Assembly: GCA_964409775.1 (NCBI GenBank)
Contig: CAYPEI010000007.1
Coordinates: 62,001-126,000 of the forward strand
Direction of reading: 5' to 3'
DNA: 64,000 bases
From: JAHBXL01 sp964409775
GTDB lineage: Bacteria; Planctomycetota; Phycisphaerae; Phycisphaerales; UBA1924
The translations under genes and the position numbers were made by a program. A model generated the notes under the pieces. That model was not told where the DNA came from. It did no database searches and saw nothing but the letters and a program-made list of their open reading frames with translations. Shown piece by piece: positions 1-8,906 of the stretch. Every line of letters begins with the position of its first letter. Position 1 is the stretch's first letter.

Positions 1-3000
1 CTGCTGCATGGGGTGCTCGGAGTTCGGCTCGCCGCCGGCCTCGTCGCGGATGAGCCGGAAGTCCCCGGGCCGGAGCAGCGATGCCGGATAGGCCGGGCGC
101 TGGGCGTTGACGTTGGCATCGAGTTTCAGCCAGAGCGGACCGGGAACGACGGTGCGCGTAGCGCTCCAGGTCCAGGCGCGCGGCCCGGCCCACGTGGCGG
201 TGCCGGGGTCGAAGACCTGGAGCGCCTGACGGAGTTCTTCTTGCGCCCTGGCCTGGGCCACCACCCGCGCAAACGTACCGACCGAGACTTCGGAGACACC
301 GAAGTACACGGGCACGACCTCGCCGCCGCGCTGCACTTCGAGTCGAAGAAACTCGATCTTTGCATTCCCGCTTGTGAAGGTGAGTTTTCCGGACTCGTCG
401 GCCTCACCTCGCCAACCGACAGAGCCGGGACCGAGCGTGAGCGGATCGATGGAAGGGGGCTCGGGCTGCGAGCCATCGATCAGACCGGTGACCTGAGTCA
501 ACCGACTGTTCGCGGCGGGCGGGAGTTGGGGGATCGAGCGAACCTCGGCGACGAAAGCGGCGGCGACCTGCCGCACCGCGTCTTCCTGCACTCCGGGCCG
601 GGCGAGCGCCCGGCGGACCAACGTGAGGGCGACGTTGTAGCGCAGCGCCGGCGTGAGCGACGATGCCTGCACGGCGAAGTCGGGCGCGGCAAGGGCCACC
701 GGCTCAAACGACGCGGCATCGGCGGTACGGACAGCCAGCGCGGTCCACCGGGCCGCCAGTTCGGCTCGGACGAAGACCGTCAGTTCGTCGCGTCGAATGG
801 AGTCCTGAACCGAGGCCGCGACCCGGAGCAGCGCATCGCGGACGGCGGCCCCATCCTTGAGTTCATCGGCGGTGGCCGGCCAGGCAATCTCCGGGGAGCC
901 GAGCCTTCGGAGTGAAGCAAGCGCGGCCTCCGGGCGATCGGGGCGTGCTTCGCGGATGCGGGTCACCAGGGCCGCGGACGAGCCTTCCCGGGCGATCGCC
1001 GCGAGGGCGGCGAGCCGTTCGCGGAGTTCGGACAGAGCCTCGGCGACCGCAGCGGAACGGCCGGCGAGTTGATCGAGCGCCTGCTGGGCGCGGCCGAGGC
1101 GACCGGGGCCGCCGGCGCCGCTTTCATCGGCGAGAGGATCTGCCGCGTCCAGGCGAACCTGCACGGCCTCGAGCGCCACGACCTGCGCTGCGAGTTCGTC
1201 GATCCTGGTCCGAAAGGCTCGCGCGAGCGGCTCGACCCTGGCGCGGAACGCGGAGTCCTCGGCGTTGCCGGCCGCGGCGAGGGCATCGGCAATCGCCCTT
1301 TCCCGCAGTTCGCTGACCGTCTGCGCGATGCGGAGGGCCCACGGTGCGCCCTTGACGCCGGGCGCGCGGCGGATGCGGCCGTCGAAGTCGTCGGCGGGGG
1401 CGGCAGCGCCGAACGCTGCGGAAACCCAGTTCAGTTCACCTTCAAGATTGCGTGCAGCCTGCTTGAGGGCCTCGAAGTCGATTCCGGTATGCACGGCCAG
1501 GAGCCGATCGCGCCCTGCGACCCATGCGGCGTTGAGCGCCGGCGACTCGGGTGAGATCGCCGCCCGGCCGCGGAGTTGCTCGCGCACCTGCTCGGCGGTG
1601 GTTGCGAGTTCCTGCATGCGCACGGCGATGCGGCGTTCGAGGTCGGCCTGGATGGCCGCGGCATCTCTGCGGATCCGGACCGAGTCGGACTCGATGCGGT
1701 CGCGGTTCCGCCGGTTCCAGGGGAGTTTCGCCGGCGCGAGCGCGGCGGCGTCGGCGCGAAGGTCGGCGATCCGCTGCGCGGTCGCCGGGTCGACGGGCGT
1801 GCTGAGCAGCGGCTTGGCGAGTTCGGCGACCGCGGCGTTCACCGGCTCGAACAGCGTTGAATCGTCCCAGCCCGCGCGCGGGTCGAGCGCGGGATCGAGC
1901 CGCGCGTGGCCTCGGACCTCGAACAGCCAGCCTTCGAGCGTGTCGGCGCTCGCCGGCGCCGCGGCCAGTTGCGCATAGCGTTCGCCGGATCGGAACGAAT
2001 CGACGTCGATCCCGGACCACTCCTGCACGAGGAAGGTCTGCAGCCGCGCGGCGAGTTCGGCGGCGGAGTCGATGTTGCGCTCGAGTGCCATCACATCGTC
2101 ACGGGTCGGGAGGCCCCCGGCGTCGACCCCTGATGCCGCGGGCGCGGGAACGACCATCGCGTTGAGCGCGGCGGGGGTTCCTTTCAGGACCGGGTCATCG
2201 CCCGCGGCGATGCCCTCGGCGGTCTGCCTGAGTCCGCCCCAGCGCGACTCGATCCGCTCGATGATCGTTCGCGTTCGGAGGAGTTCGTCGAACGATGCCG
2301 CGAGGTCGGCGGAACCGGGGTCGGCCGGCGAAGCGGCCTGGGCGATTCGGCGGACATACGCGGCCTGCTGCTTCCAGCCGCGCGACTCCCAGGTCTGCGC
2401 GATTTCGCGGAATCGGGCGAGCGCGGGCCAGCGCTCGGGGAGTTCGGCACGGAGTTTCTCGATGGCCTCGAGCGCGGCACGGGTCTTTTCGACACTGGCA
2501 TCGGACCGGGCCCGCGGCGTGGGACTGGCGGCAAGGGTTGTGAGGTCCGCCCCGGCTTCGACGCCGGCGAGCGTCCACGGATCCGTCCCCTTGCCGGAAA
2601 CCAGCGCGTGGGGAGAGAGGATCGACCCCAGGTCCTTGTCGAGCGCGGCGTACCACGCACGTCGGGTCTTGTGCTGGGCGCTGGCGGTGGGCGGCCGCTG
2701 CTCGAGTCGGGTGAGCAGCGAGCCGTACCACGTGCGGTACGCATCGCAGAGTTGCGTCCACCGTGCCGCGGCGGCAGGGTTCCAGAGCGTCTCCGGAAGG
2801 GGCGCGGCCTGCCGCTGGCGAGCCTTCTCAGCCAGGACAAAGACTCCAATGCCGCCGGCGATCAGAACGAGCGCGGCCGCGGCCGCGAGGAGGGGCGCCC
2901 GCGATCGGCGCATGCGTCGGAGCGCCTTGACGCGTGCGAGCAGTTCTTCGAGCGCGATGGGGGATGAGGTGCGTTCAAGCAGCCGTTCGGTAAGTTCGCG

Positions 3001-3693
3001 CCATGCGGTACCACTCTTGCCCAGGCGATCCCACGCGGGCCCGGGCTCGAGAGGAAGTTGGCCGCGGAACGGCTCGTGCAGCACGAGCAGATGGATCAGC
3101 CGTCCCAGCGCCTGCAGGTCTTCGTGCGCGGCCCTGGCGTGGTCGGCGGGCAGTTCCGCGGCCGGATCGGCGAGGGCGACGCGGGAGAACCTGCCCCTGG
3201 CGGAACCGGCGACCAGCAGCACGTTGGAAGGCTCGAGACGGCCGTGTGCCCGCGCGCCGCCGGCCTCGGTATTGATCTGCCGAAGTCCGGCGACGACGCC
3301 ATCGACGATCGTGGCCAGCGTCCGCGCGTCGATCTGTGTACGGGCGGATGTGAGCCGTTCGACCGTGCCGCGGGTCGCGAGGTCCGTGACCATGAACACG
3401 CCGGCAGGCTCGGCGGGCGTTGCGGGGATGCGACCGATCTCGTAGACCTGGGCCCATCGCGACTCGGCGATCGGGACGGACCGGGCGGCCTTTTGCTGGG
3501 CGTTGGCCCGCGCAAGAAAGGCTTCGAGGGCCGCGGCCGCCCGGGCCTCTCCGAGGATCGCGCCATCGGGCCGGCACGTTCGCACCGCGAAGGCCGGATC
3601 CTGGGTCGTCCCCGCTCGACGGGCCGACCACACGGCGCCCAGCGCACCGCGGTGGAGTTCGGTGACCGTCTCAAATCCGCCGTAGGTGGGCAT
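1..3693 (-). CDS. Large membrane pseudokinase, C-terminus cut by window edge
   Basis: Open from an ATG at 3693 to the left edge with no stop, so at least 1231 residues and incomplete. Residues 1-250 follow the outline of a Ser/Thr kinase, but the key residues are missing: the catalytic loop reads HGRLEPSN (about 150-157) where HxDLKPxN is expected, and the metal-binding DFG position reads ADP. It should therefore be a pseudokinase. A membrane segment follows at about 265-290, then some 800 residues of Ala/Arg/Glu-rich helix, probably extracytoplasmic. The last visible part (GVSEVSVGTFARVV, then HPMQQ) resembles the start of a formylglycine-generating-enzyme (SUMF1/EgtB) domain; this last point is inference. 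The lipoprotein gene at 3727-4257 lies 33 bp upstream on the same strand, probably one operon. Confidence 0.75.
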   Translation of the reverse strand, partial: MPTYGGFETVTELHRGALGAVWSARRAGTTQDPAFAVRTCRPDGAILGEARAAAALEAFLARANAQQKAARSVPIAESRWAQVYEIGRIPATPAEPAGVFMVTDLATRGTVERLTSARTQIDARTLATIVDGVVAGLRQINTEAGGARAHGRLEPSNVLLVAGSARGRFSRVALADPAAELPADHARAAHEDLQALGRLIHLLVLHEPFRGQLPLEPGPAWDRLGKSGTAWRELTERLLERTSSPIALEELLARVKALRRMRRSRAPLLAAAAALVLIAGGIGVFVLAEKARQRQAAPLPETLWNPAAAARWTQLCDAYRTWYGSLLTRLEQRPPTASAQHKTRRAWYAALDKDLGSILSPHALVSGKGTDPWTLAGVEAGADLTTLAASPTPRARSDASVEKTRAALEAIEKLRAELPERWPALARFREIAQTWESRGWKQQAAYVRRIAQAASPADPGSADLAASFDELLRTRTIIERIESRWGGLRQTAEGIAAGDDPVLKGTPAALNAMVVPAPAASGVDAGGLPTRDDVMALERNIDSAAELAARLQTFLVQEWSGIDVDSFRSGERYAQLAAAPASADTLEGWLFEVRGHARLDPALDPRAGWDDSTLFEPVNAAVAELAKPLLSTPVDPATAQRIADLRADAAALAPAKLPWNRRNRDRIESDSVRIRRDAAAIQADLERRIAVRMQELATTAEQVREQLRGRAAISPESPALNAAWVAGRDRLLAVHTGIDFEALKQAARNLEGELNWVSAAFGAAAPADDFDGRIRRAPGVKGAPWALRIAQTVSELRERAIADALAAAGNAEDSAFRARVEPLARAFRTRIDELAAQVVALEAVQVRLDAADPLADESGAGGPGRLGRAQQALDQLAGRSAAVAEALSELRERLAALAAIAREGSSAALVTRIREARPDRPEAALASLRRLGSPEIAWPATADELKDGAAVRDALLRVAASVQDSIRRDELTVFVRAELAARWTALAVRTADAASFEPVALAAPDFAVQASSLTPALRYNVALTLVRRALARPGVQEDAVRQVAAAFVAEVRSIPQLPPAANSRLTQVTGLIDGSQPEPPSIDPLTLGPGSVGWRGEADESGKLTFTSGNAKIEFLRLEVQRGGEVVPVYFGVSEVSVGTFARVVAQARAQEELRQALQVFDPGTATWAGPRAWTWSATRTVVPGPLWLKLDANVNAQRPAYPASLLRPGDFRLIRDEAGGEPNSEHPMQQ

Positions 3694-3726
3694 GGTCTCT
3701 CCGGCCCGGCGCACGGCCGCGGCTGC

Positions 3727-4257
3727 TCAGTTGGATCGTGCCGAGGCGGGCTCGGTGCGGGGCGTCAGGAACACCACCGCGTCGCGGCGGATCTCGATCT
3801 GAAGCGGAGCGTCCGGCGCCCACTCCTTGGAGGAAAGCGAGATGGCCAGTCGGCGCGGGTCGTCGGCGCCGCGCTTGTCCTCGACGCCCCCGGGCAGATT
3901 GGCCACCACGTAGAGCCACGTTGCGCCGGCCCGCTGCCACGTCTTCCAGACATCGCTGTCGACCGAGATGACGAAGGGTTGAGACCGCTCCGGGCTGAAT
4001 CGCACCCGGACGGCACGGTCGCGCACCCCCGCGCGGATGGTTGACTCCGGAAGCCAGTACGCCGACAGCGGCATTTCGTCCCAGGCTTTGCGCTCCGAGT
4101 TGTTCAGGCCGACGAGGTCAACCTGAATCGTCGGTCGGGACGCGGAACGCGACAGGGAATCATCGAGCGCGACCACGACCTCGCGCGGGTGGAGGGATCC
4201 GCAGCCGGGCAATAGTGCCGCCGCGAGCAGGACGAGCATGGAGAGGCTGAGGCGCAT
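3727..4257 (-). CDS. Small exported lipoprotein, unknown function
   Basis: The 176-residue product starts with a short hydrophobic signal ending in the lipobox LLPGC, giving lipidation at Cys19. The start is supported by a GGAGGAT Shine-Dalgarno in the leader. The remainder looks like a beta-sandwich, with alternating hydrophobic strands such as TWLYVVANLP. In size and strand order it loosely recalls TssJ/VasD lipoproteins of type VI secretion systems, but no other component of such a system is visible, so this is only a suggestion. It is followed after 33 bp by the pseudokinase gene and is probably co-transcribed, which suggests the two act together at the envelope. Confidence 0.7.
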   Translation of the reverse strand: MRLSLSMLVLLAAALLPGCGSLHPREVVVALDDSLSRSASRPTIQVDLVGLNNSERKAWDEMPLSAYWLPESTIRAGVRDRAVRVRFSPERSQPFVISVDSDVWKTWQRAGATWLYVVANLPGGVEDKRGADDPRRLAISLSSKEWAPDAPLQIEIRRDAVVFLTPRTEPASARSN

Positions 4258-4352
4258 GGCGGGGATCCTCCGGGCTTTGATGTCAGCAGTTTATCCGTTC
4301 CACGCGACAGGATGGGCCGCGGGACAACGGTGGCGGTCGATACCATGCCGGC

Positions 4353-5354
4353 ATGAACAGGATCCTGCTTGTCGGGCTTGGGCCGCTCGGACAGTTCGTC
4401 GCGAACGATTGTGCCAGGAGAGGGATTGCAAGGGTCGTCGCGGCGGTGGACATCGATCCGGCGATTGCCGGGAAGCCGGTGTCGGCGATCGTCCCGGAGT
4501 CGGGCTTTTCCGCGAGGGTGGTTCGGTCGATTGATGACGTGCAGAACTGGGGCGAGATCGACTGTGCAGTGGTAACGACATCGTCAGACCTCGGGTTGTG
4601 CGCGTCGACATTTCGAGAGTTGCTGTCGCGGGGTGTCAGCATTGTCAGCACGTGCGAGGAGTTGCTGTATCCATGGCTGCGGCACAAGGTGCTCGCGGAC
4701 GAGTTGCACGCGGTCGCGGTGGAACACGGGGCGCGAATCATGGGGACAGGCGTCAACCCCGGGTTCATCATGGATGCCCTGCCCGTCGCGGCGACGGCGG
4801 TGTGCCGGGGCGTTCGGGCGGTGAAGTGCTGGCGCATCCAGGATGCGACGACGCGGCGGATCCCGTTTCAGAAGAAGATCGGCGCGACGCTCGACGATGC
4901 GGGCTTCGCAGCGCGGGTGAAGGACGGGTCGCTCCGACACGTCGGACTGGGCGAGTCATTGCACTTCATCTCCCACTATCTCGGGCTTGGCGTGGTGAAG
5001 TGGGATGAGACCATCGCGCCGGCGAAGGCTGAGCGGGATATGACCTGCGGACTCGGGGCGATCCGGCGCGGCGCCGCGGCGGGTGTCCGGCAGACGGCGC
5101 ATGGATGGAACGCGGCGGGCGAGGAAGTGGTGACGATGGAGTTTCAGGCCGCGATCGGGCAGTCAGGCCCGCACGACCGCGTGGTGATCGAGGGCGAGCC
5201 GCGGATCGACCTGCGGATCGAGGGGGGCGTGCACGGAGACATCGCGACGAGCGCGATCACCCTGAACGCGATCGATTCACTGCTGGCGAGCAAGCCGGGC
5301 CTGCACACGATGGCGACGGTGCCGGTGGTTCGCTGCGCGGCAGCGATGCGATAA
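4353..5354 (+). CDS. 2,4-diaminopentanoate dehydrogenase-like oxidoreductase
   Basis: The 333-residue protein opens with a Rossmann dinucleotide motif (LLVGLGPLGQFVA) and belongs to the dihydrodipicolinate reductase-like superfamily. The stretch GTGVNPGFIMDALP followed by QDATTRRIPFQKKIG closely matches 2,4-diaminopentanoate dehydrogenases, which deaminate diaminopentanoate oxidatively in ornithine fermentation. The neighbouring ornithine pathway genes are absent, so the substrate is uncertain. It stands alone, divergent from the lipoprotein/pseudokinase pair. There is no clear Shine-Dalgarno, and a GATACC box lies 8 nt before the ATG, so the transcript may be leaderless or nearly so. Confidence 0.8.
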   Translation: MNRILLVGLGPLGQFVANDCARRGIARVVAAVDIDPAIAGKPVSAIVPESGFSARVVRSIDDVQNWGEIDCAVVTTSSDLGLCASTFRELLSRGVSIVSTCEELLYPWLRHKVLADELHAVAVEHGARIMGTGVNPGFIMDALPVAATAVCRGVRAVKCWRIQDATTRRIPFQKKIGATLDDAGFAARVKDGSLRHVGLGESLHFISHYLGLGVVKWDETIAPAKAERDMTCGLGAIRRGAAAGVRQTAHGWNAAGEEVVTMEFQAAIGQSGPHDRVVIEGEPRIDLRIEGGVHGDIATSAITLNAIDSLLASKPGLHTMATVPVVRCAAAMR

Positions 5355-5357
5355 GCC

Positions 5358-5388
5358 GTCCACAGAGGCCACAGAGACGGACACAGAG
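5358..5388 (+). repeat. CACAGAG-rich dispersed repeat, copy A
   Basis: This 31-bp element begins GTCCACAGAGGCCACAGAGA, starts four bases after the preceding stop codon and differs from copy B (8802-8832) at one position. Related sequence in inverted orientation lies at 5476-5523. Confidence 0.8.
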
Positions 5389-5475
5389 ACACAGGGAAGA
5401 AGCGTGCAAAGGCCTCTTTCTCTGGCATTCAACGTGCTACGCATTGAATCTCGATGACACCGAGCGGGAAGACAG

Positions 5476-5523
5476 TGTCCTCCTCTGTGACTCCGTGTCT
5501 TACTCTGTGACCTCTGTGGACCT
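5476..5523 (-). repeat. CACAGAG-rich dispersed repeat, copy C (inverted)
   Basis: Read on the minus strand it begins GTCCACAGAGGTCACAGAG and continues with further CACGGAG/CACAGAG units. With copy A it makes an inverted pair around an 87-bp core between two convergent genes, so a transcript across it could fold into a long hairpin. It overlaps the last codons of the amidase gene. Confidence 0.75.
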
Positions 5524-6678
5524 GCCTTCGCGAGCGCCTTTGCCGCGCGGCAATCGTCGGTCCGCACCTTCAACAACCCGGTTCCAGTCAAACGCAGGCC
5601 CGGGGTCGACCTTGTTCTGTTGAATGTGGAAGTGGCCAAGCAGGCCGCGGTAGGAAGCGAGTTGGTCTGCGGGCAGGACATCGGTGAGCAGATTGCCGTC
5701 GGCATCACGCGGATAGTCGCACGGCATATTCGGGAAGATCGCACAGAGCGCGGCGGTGAGTTTGATCAGCGAATCGTACTGCTGAGGTGTGAGGTCATAC
5801 TGCACGAGTTGCGTTCGCTGGATCGTGCCGATCACGGGCCGGGGCCGCGCGGAGTAGCCGACGAAGTCGGGTGTGCGCAGGCCTCCATCGCCCATGGTGT
5901 CGGGGAGCGTGAGGCGGGCGCCGCGGTCATCGTGCGTGTACCACTTGGCGAGGATGGGAGGGATTGAACCCGAGAACGCACCTGGGGCACCGCCGACCGC
6001 GGCATTGCGGGAATCGGGCACGCCATACGCCCCGATGTTCGCGATCTCGATGCCGATCGAGCGGTCGTTGCTCGTGGTCGCGTGCCAGGCACGTTCCTTG
6101 AGGTCGAGCGTCTGGTAGATCGTGCCGTCGATGTCGAGCATGAAGTGGATCGACAGGCCGCGGATGTCGTGCAGCACGCGGAAGCACTGGCGCGAAGTCC
6201 CGCACACGTCGTAGTGAATCACGAACTGATCGACGACACCCTGGAGCGTGGGCAGGTCCCATCCCCCGCCGCGGATGCGCTCGAAGTCATCCGCCGAGAG
6301 CGGACCCGCGCCCTTCTCGTTCAGTTCCTTGCCGTAGCGAGTGCCGAATCGCGCCGGGGTGTCCGGGCTTCGGCCCGGCGCGCCGGGCGGAGCCCACGCG
6401 GCGTCCTTCCACGGCACAAACCGCCGCTCCGTGCGGTAGGCGTCATACCCGCCCGGATCGGTCCACAGCACCACAGGCGCGCCGGTGTGGAAGAGGCGGC
6501 CGCAGACCATGATCTCGTCGCCTGTGCGGCGGTGCTCGGCGCCAGGGCGCGCGCAGCCCGCGAGCGCCGCCGCCACGAGCAGCAGAGCCCCGAACGTGAA
6601 CGAAGGGTTGCGCGGCAGGCCGAGGACAGGAAGAGTCGTCGTTGCAGATGTAACCAGATGCCGCAGATTCGGAAACAT
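5500..6678 (-). CDS. N-acetylmuramoyl-L-alanine amidase lipoprotein (Amidase_2)
   Basis: The ATG at 6678 gives 392 residues. A hydrophobic segment ends in the lipobox LAGC (Cys42), so the protein is probably anchored as a lipoprotein. The catalytic domain has the zinc amidase pattern of the AmpD/AmiD/PGRP family: FVIHYDVCG, then KERAWHATTSNDRSIGIEI, then GHFHIQQNKVDPGPAFDW. Such enzymes cut the lactyl-amide bond between muramic acid and the stem peptide. The MurQ gene nearby fits a murein-recycling role. The same frame is open further upstream (to 6969), but that extension is Arg/Thr/Pro-rich and antisense to a real gene, so it is not used. The long N-terminus before the lipobox is unusual. 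Confidence 0.88.
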   Translation of the reverse strand: MFPNLRHLVTSATTTLPVLGLPRNPSFTFGALLLVAAALAGCARPGAEHRRTGDEIMVCGRLFHTGAPVVLWTDPGGYDAYRTERRFVPWKDAAWAPPGAPGRSPDTPARFGTRYGKELNEKGAGPLSADDFERIRGGGWDLPTLQGVVDQFVIHYDVCGTSRQCFRVLHDIRGLSIHFMLDIDGTIYQTLDLKERAWHATTSNDRSIGIEIANIGAYGVPDSRNAAVGGAPGAFSGSIPPILAKWYTHDDRGARLTLPDTMGDGGLRTPDFVGYSARPRPVIGTIQRTQLVQYDLTPQQYDSLIKLTAALCAIFPNMPCDYPRDADGNLLTDVLPADQLASYRGLLGHFHIQQNKVDPGPAFDWNRVVEGADRRLPRGKGAREGRSTEVTE

Positions 6679-6769
6679 GAATGGACCCGCCGGAAAGAGA
6701 GCCACGGATCGAACGGGTGAAGACGGATTTGAGTGGAGAGGAGGCAAGGACGCACGAGGACAGGTTACC

Positions 6770-7279
6770 ATGAGTGCGATGAGACGGGTGCGACCAGTCT
6801 GGGCGGTTGTCGCCGCGGCGTGCGCGGTGGTGGTTGTGGCGAGTGTGATCGGGAGCGTGGCGACGGGAGTTGGGTGGTGGACCTGGGGATCTCGAAGCAG
6901 GCATGCCCTGATTCTCGAGACCACCGTCCGGACCGAGGAGACTCGGTATGAGGTGGCTCGCGGCGGCATCTACTGCGGCTTTCAGAGCGACACGCGGGCG
7001 AAGGGCACGCCGCTGCTCACGACCTTGCTTTTCGCGCCCGCTCCGAGTGCGTGGTACCCCTGGGTATCGAGGTCGAGCGGAAGGCTTGAGTTTGCTGTGC
7101 CATTCTGGCTGGTAGGTGTGTTCGGGCTGGCGGGCGCCGCGATCGCATCGCGCCGCGTGATGCGGCCTCGACCGGGGTGCTGCGAGCAGTGCGGCTACAA
7201 CCTCGCAGGGCTCGAGAGCGGATTGTGTCCGGAGTGCGGGACCGCTCGATTGGCACAGGCTAAAGGGATTCCCGCATGA
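6770..7279 (+). CDS. Membrane protein with C-terminal zinc ribbon (copy 1)
   Basis: The 169-residue product has a membrane segment near the N-terminus (VWAVVAAACAVVVVASVIG), a loop domain, a second membrane segment (FWLVGVFGLAGAAI) and a C-terminal four-Cys ribbon CEQCGYNLAGLESGLCPECG. This tail is widespread in Phycisphaerae proteins, and its function is unknown. It overlaps the next gene by four bases (ATGA), so the two are translationally coupled. That gene is a diverged tandem copy with the same VATG motif after the first membrane segment and the same ribbon. The ATG at 6770 is chosen because it directly precedes the hydrophobic segment; upstream codons are antisense to the amidase gene. 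Confidence 0.78.
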   Translation: MSAMRRVRPVWAVVAAACAVVVVASVIGSVATGVGWWTWGSRSRHALILETTVRTEETRYEVARGGIYCGFQSDTRAKGTPLLTTLLFAPAPSAWYPWVSRSSGRLEFAVPFWLVGVFGLAGAAIASRRVMRPRPGCCEQCGYNLAGLESGLCPECGTARLAQAKGIPA

Positions 7280-7779
7280 AGCGCATCCGGCCACACTGGG
7301 CCGTAATCGCTGCCACGTGCGCCGTGGTTGTGTTCGCATCCGTCGTGGGGAGCGTGGCGACGGGGATGGGGTGGGAGTGGTCGCGGACGCGGACGACGGG
7401 CCGGGCGGTGAGCGGCGTGGCGATCGCGCGAGGCGGCATGCATTGGCACGACGTATCGGCGGTGCCGCTGCTTGGCGGAATTCCGATCGTCGGGAACTTC
7501 TTCACGATCAGGGTGGCGTCTCCGGGGTGGTGGTTCCGCGCGTCGTTCTCGCAGACGCACAAAGAACTGGTGGTACCGATGTGGGCAATCGGCTTGCTCG
7601 CGGGTGGGCTGATGGTGCTCGCGTGGCGACGCGGGAGTCGCGTGGAGAAGGGCCACTGCGCGCGGTGCGGGTATGACCTGAAGGGACTGGCCGCGGGAGC
7701 GGCGTGTCCGGAGTGCGGGGCGAAAGCAGCCTCCGGCGGGGCAGGCGTCCCGCCGGCCATCGCCTCACGAGAGCCGTGA
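7276..7779 (+). CDS. Membrane protein with C-terminal zinc ribbon (copy 2)
   Basis: The 167-residue paralogue of the preceding gene has the same layout: N-terminal membrane segment (HWAVIAATCAVVVFASVVG), extracytoplasmic loop, second membrane segment (MWAIGLLAGGLMVLAW) and the ribbon CARCGYDLKGLAAGAACPECG. The start overlaps the upstream stop by four bases. The pair looks like a tandem duplication; the loops have diverged more than the membrane segments. No function can be assigned. Confidence 0.78.
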   Translation: MKRIRPHWAVIAATCAVVVFASVVGSVATGMGWEWSRTRTTGRAVSGVAIARGGMHWHDVSAVPLLGGIPIVGNFFTIRVASPGWWFRASFSQTHKELVVPMWAIGLLAGGLMVLAWRRGSRVEKGHCARCGYDLKGLAAGAACPECGAKAASGGAGVPPAIASREP

Positions 7780-7836
7780 TGCACGCATGATGGTGTACCC
7801 TCACGCCCGCCCCACCAGACACAAAGACCTCGCTCT

Positions 7837-8796
7837 ATGCCCCCCACCCCCCCCACTCCTCCCTCACCACCTGACCGCTCGCACATCCTCACCGAGCAGC
7901 GCAATCCGCGGACGATGCGGCTGCATGAGTTGAGCGTGCGCGGGTGCGTCGAGGTGATCGGCGTTGAGGATGCGGGGGTGATCGAGGCAATGCGTACCGC
8001 GCGGCCCGCAATCGCCGCGTTCATTGAGGCCGCCGAGCCGGGCTTTGTTGCGGGTGGGCGATTGATCTACATTGGCGCGGGGACAAGCGGGCGCCTGGGT
8101 GTTCTGGACGCGTCGGAGTGTCCCCCCACCTTCTGCACCCCTCCCGAGCGTGTGATCGGGGTCATCGCGGGCGGAGACTCTGCCCTGCGGAAGTCGAGCG
8201 AGGGGAAAGAAGATGATCCCGATGGTGCGCGGACGGAGGTGGCTGCGCTGAATCTGACGTCGCGCGATTCGGTGCTGGGGATCGCCGCGGGCGGGACGAC
8301 GCCGTATGTACTCGGCGCGCTGGCGATGGTGAAGAAGGGACAAAGCGGTGGAGCGACGGAGCGACGGAGGGAGGGGCCGCTGACGGCGCTCTTGAGTTGC
8401 ACACCGGTCGAGCGGCCGGCGTTCGTCGATCACCTGATCGTCATCGAAACAGGACCGGAGGTGCTGACCGGCTCGACGCGCATGAAGGCGGGGACGGCGA
8501 CGAAACTCGCGGTCAACACCATCTCGACGACGCTGATGATCCGCTCGGGAAAGGTGTACGAGAACCTGATGGTGGAAATGCGGGCGACGAACGCGAAACT
8601 GCGGGACCGCGCAGCGCGGATCGTCTCAACACTCACCGGTCTCTCTCGCGATGAATCGTTCGCGCTGCTCGATCGCGCGGGCGGGAGCGTGAAGCAGGCG
8701 GTGGTGATGCAGCGGAGGGGCGTGGACGCCGCCAAAGCGGAGAAGTTGCTGGCGGAGGCGGGGGGGCGGCTGGAGCTCGCCTTGACGGGATCCTAA
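7837..8796 (+). CDS. murQ: N-acetylmuramic acid 6-phosphate etherase
   Basis: The 319-residue protein is collinear with MurQ, which cleaves the lactyl ether of MurNAc 6-phosphate to give GlcNAc 6-phosphate and D-lactate in peptidoglycan recycling. Diagnostic stretches are TEQRNPRT near the start, the sugar-isomerase loop YIGAGTSGRLGVLDASECPP, VIAGGDSALRKSSEGKEDD, and TGSTRMKAGTATKLAVN. The first 18 residues are Pro/Thr-rich, so translation might start a little later than 7837. No Shine-Dalgarno is obvious. The amidase two genes away suggests a cell-wall recycling neighbourhood, although they are on opposite strands. Confidence 0.93.
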   Translation: MPPTPPTPPSPPDRSHILTEQRNPRTMRLHELSVRGCVEVIGVEDAGVIEAMRTARPAIAAFIEAAEPGFVAGGRLIYIGAGTSGRLGVLDASECPPTFCTPPERVIGVIAGGDSALRKSSEGKEDDPDGARTEVAALNLTSRDSVLGIAAGGTTPYVLGALAMVKKGQSGGATERRREGPLTALLSCTPVERPAFVDHLIVIETGPEVLTGSTRMKAGTATKLAVNTISTTLMIRSGKVYENLMVEMRATNAKLRDRAARIVSTLTGLSRDESFALLDRAGGSVKQAVVMQRRGVDAAKAEKLLAEAGGRLELALTGS

Positions 8797-8801
8797 AGGC
8801 G

Positions 8802-8832
8802 GTCCACAGAGGGCACAGAGACGGACACAGAG
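8802..8832 (+). repeat. CACAGAG-rich dispersed repeat, copy B
   Basis: This 31-bp element is identical to copy A (5358-5388) except one base and starts five bases after the murQ stop codon. A diverged inverted relative lies at 9293-9333. Confidence 0.8.
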
Positions 8833-8906
8833 GGCACGGAGAACGCGCTCGAAGACATCGCGCTCTGGTCCGGACATGGTCACTCTGTATGCACTCCGAG
8901 AGTCGC

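Noticed and set aside
13..3445. Several plus-strand frames of 130-460 residues
   Set aside because: All are antisense to the continuous minus-strand pseudokinase frame that runs to the window edge.
5500..6969. Amidase start at 6969 with 97 extra residues
   Set aside because: The extension is Arg/Thr/Pro-rich, antisense to the zinc-ribbon gene, and would bury the lipobox.
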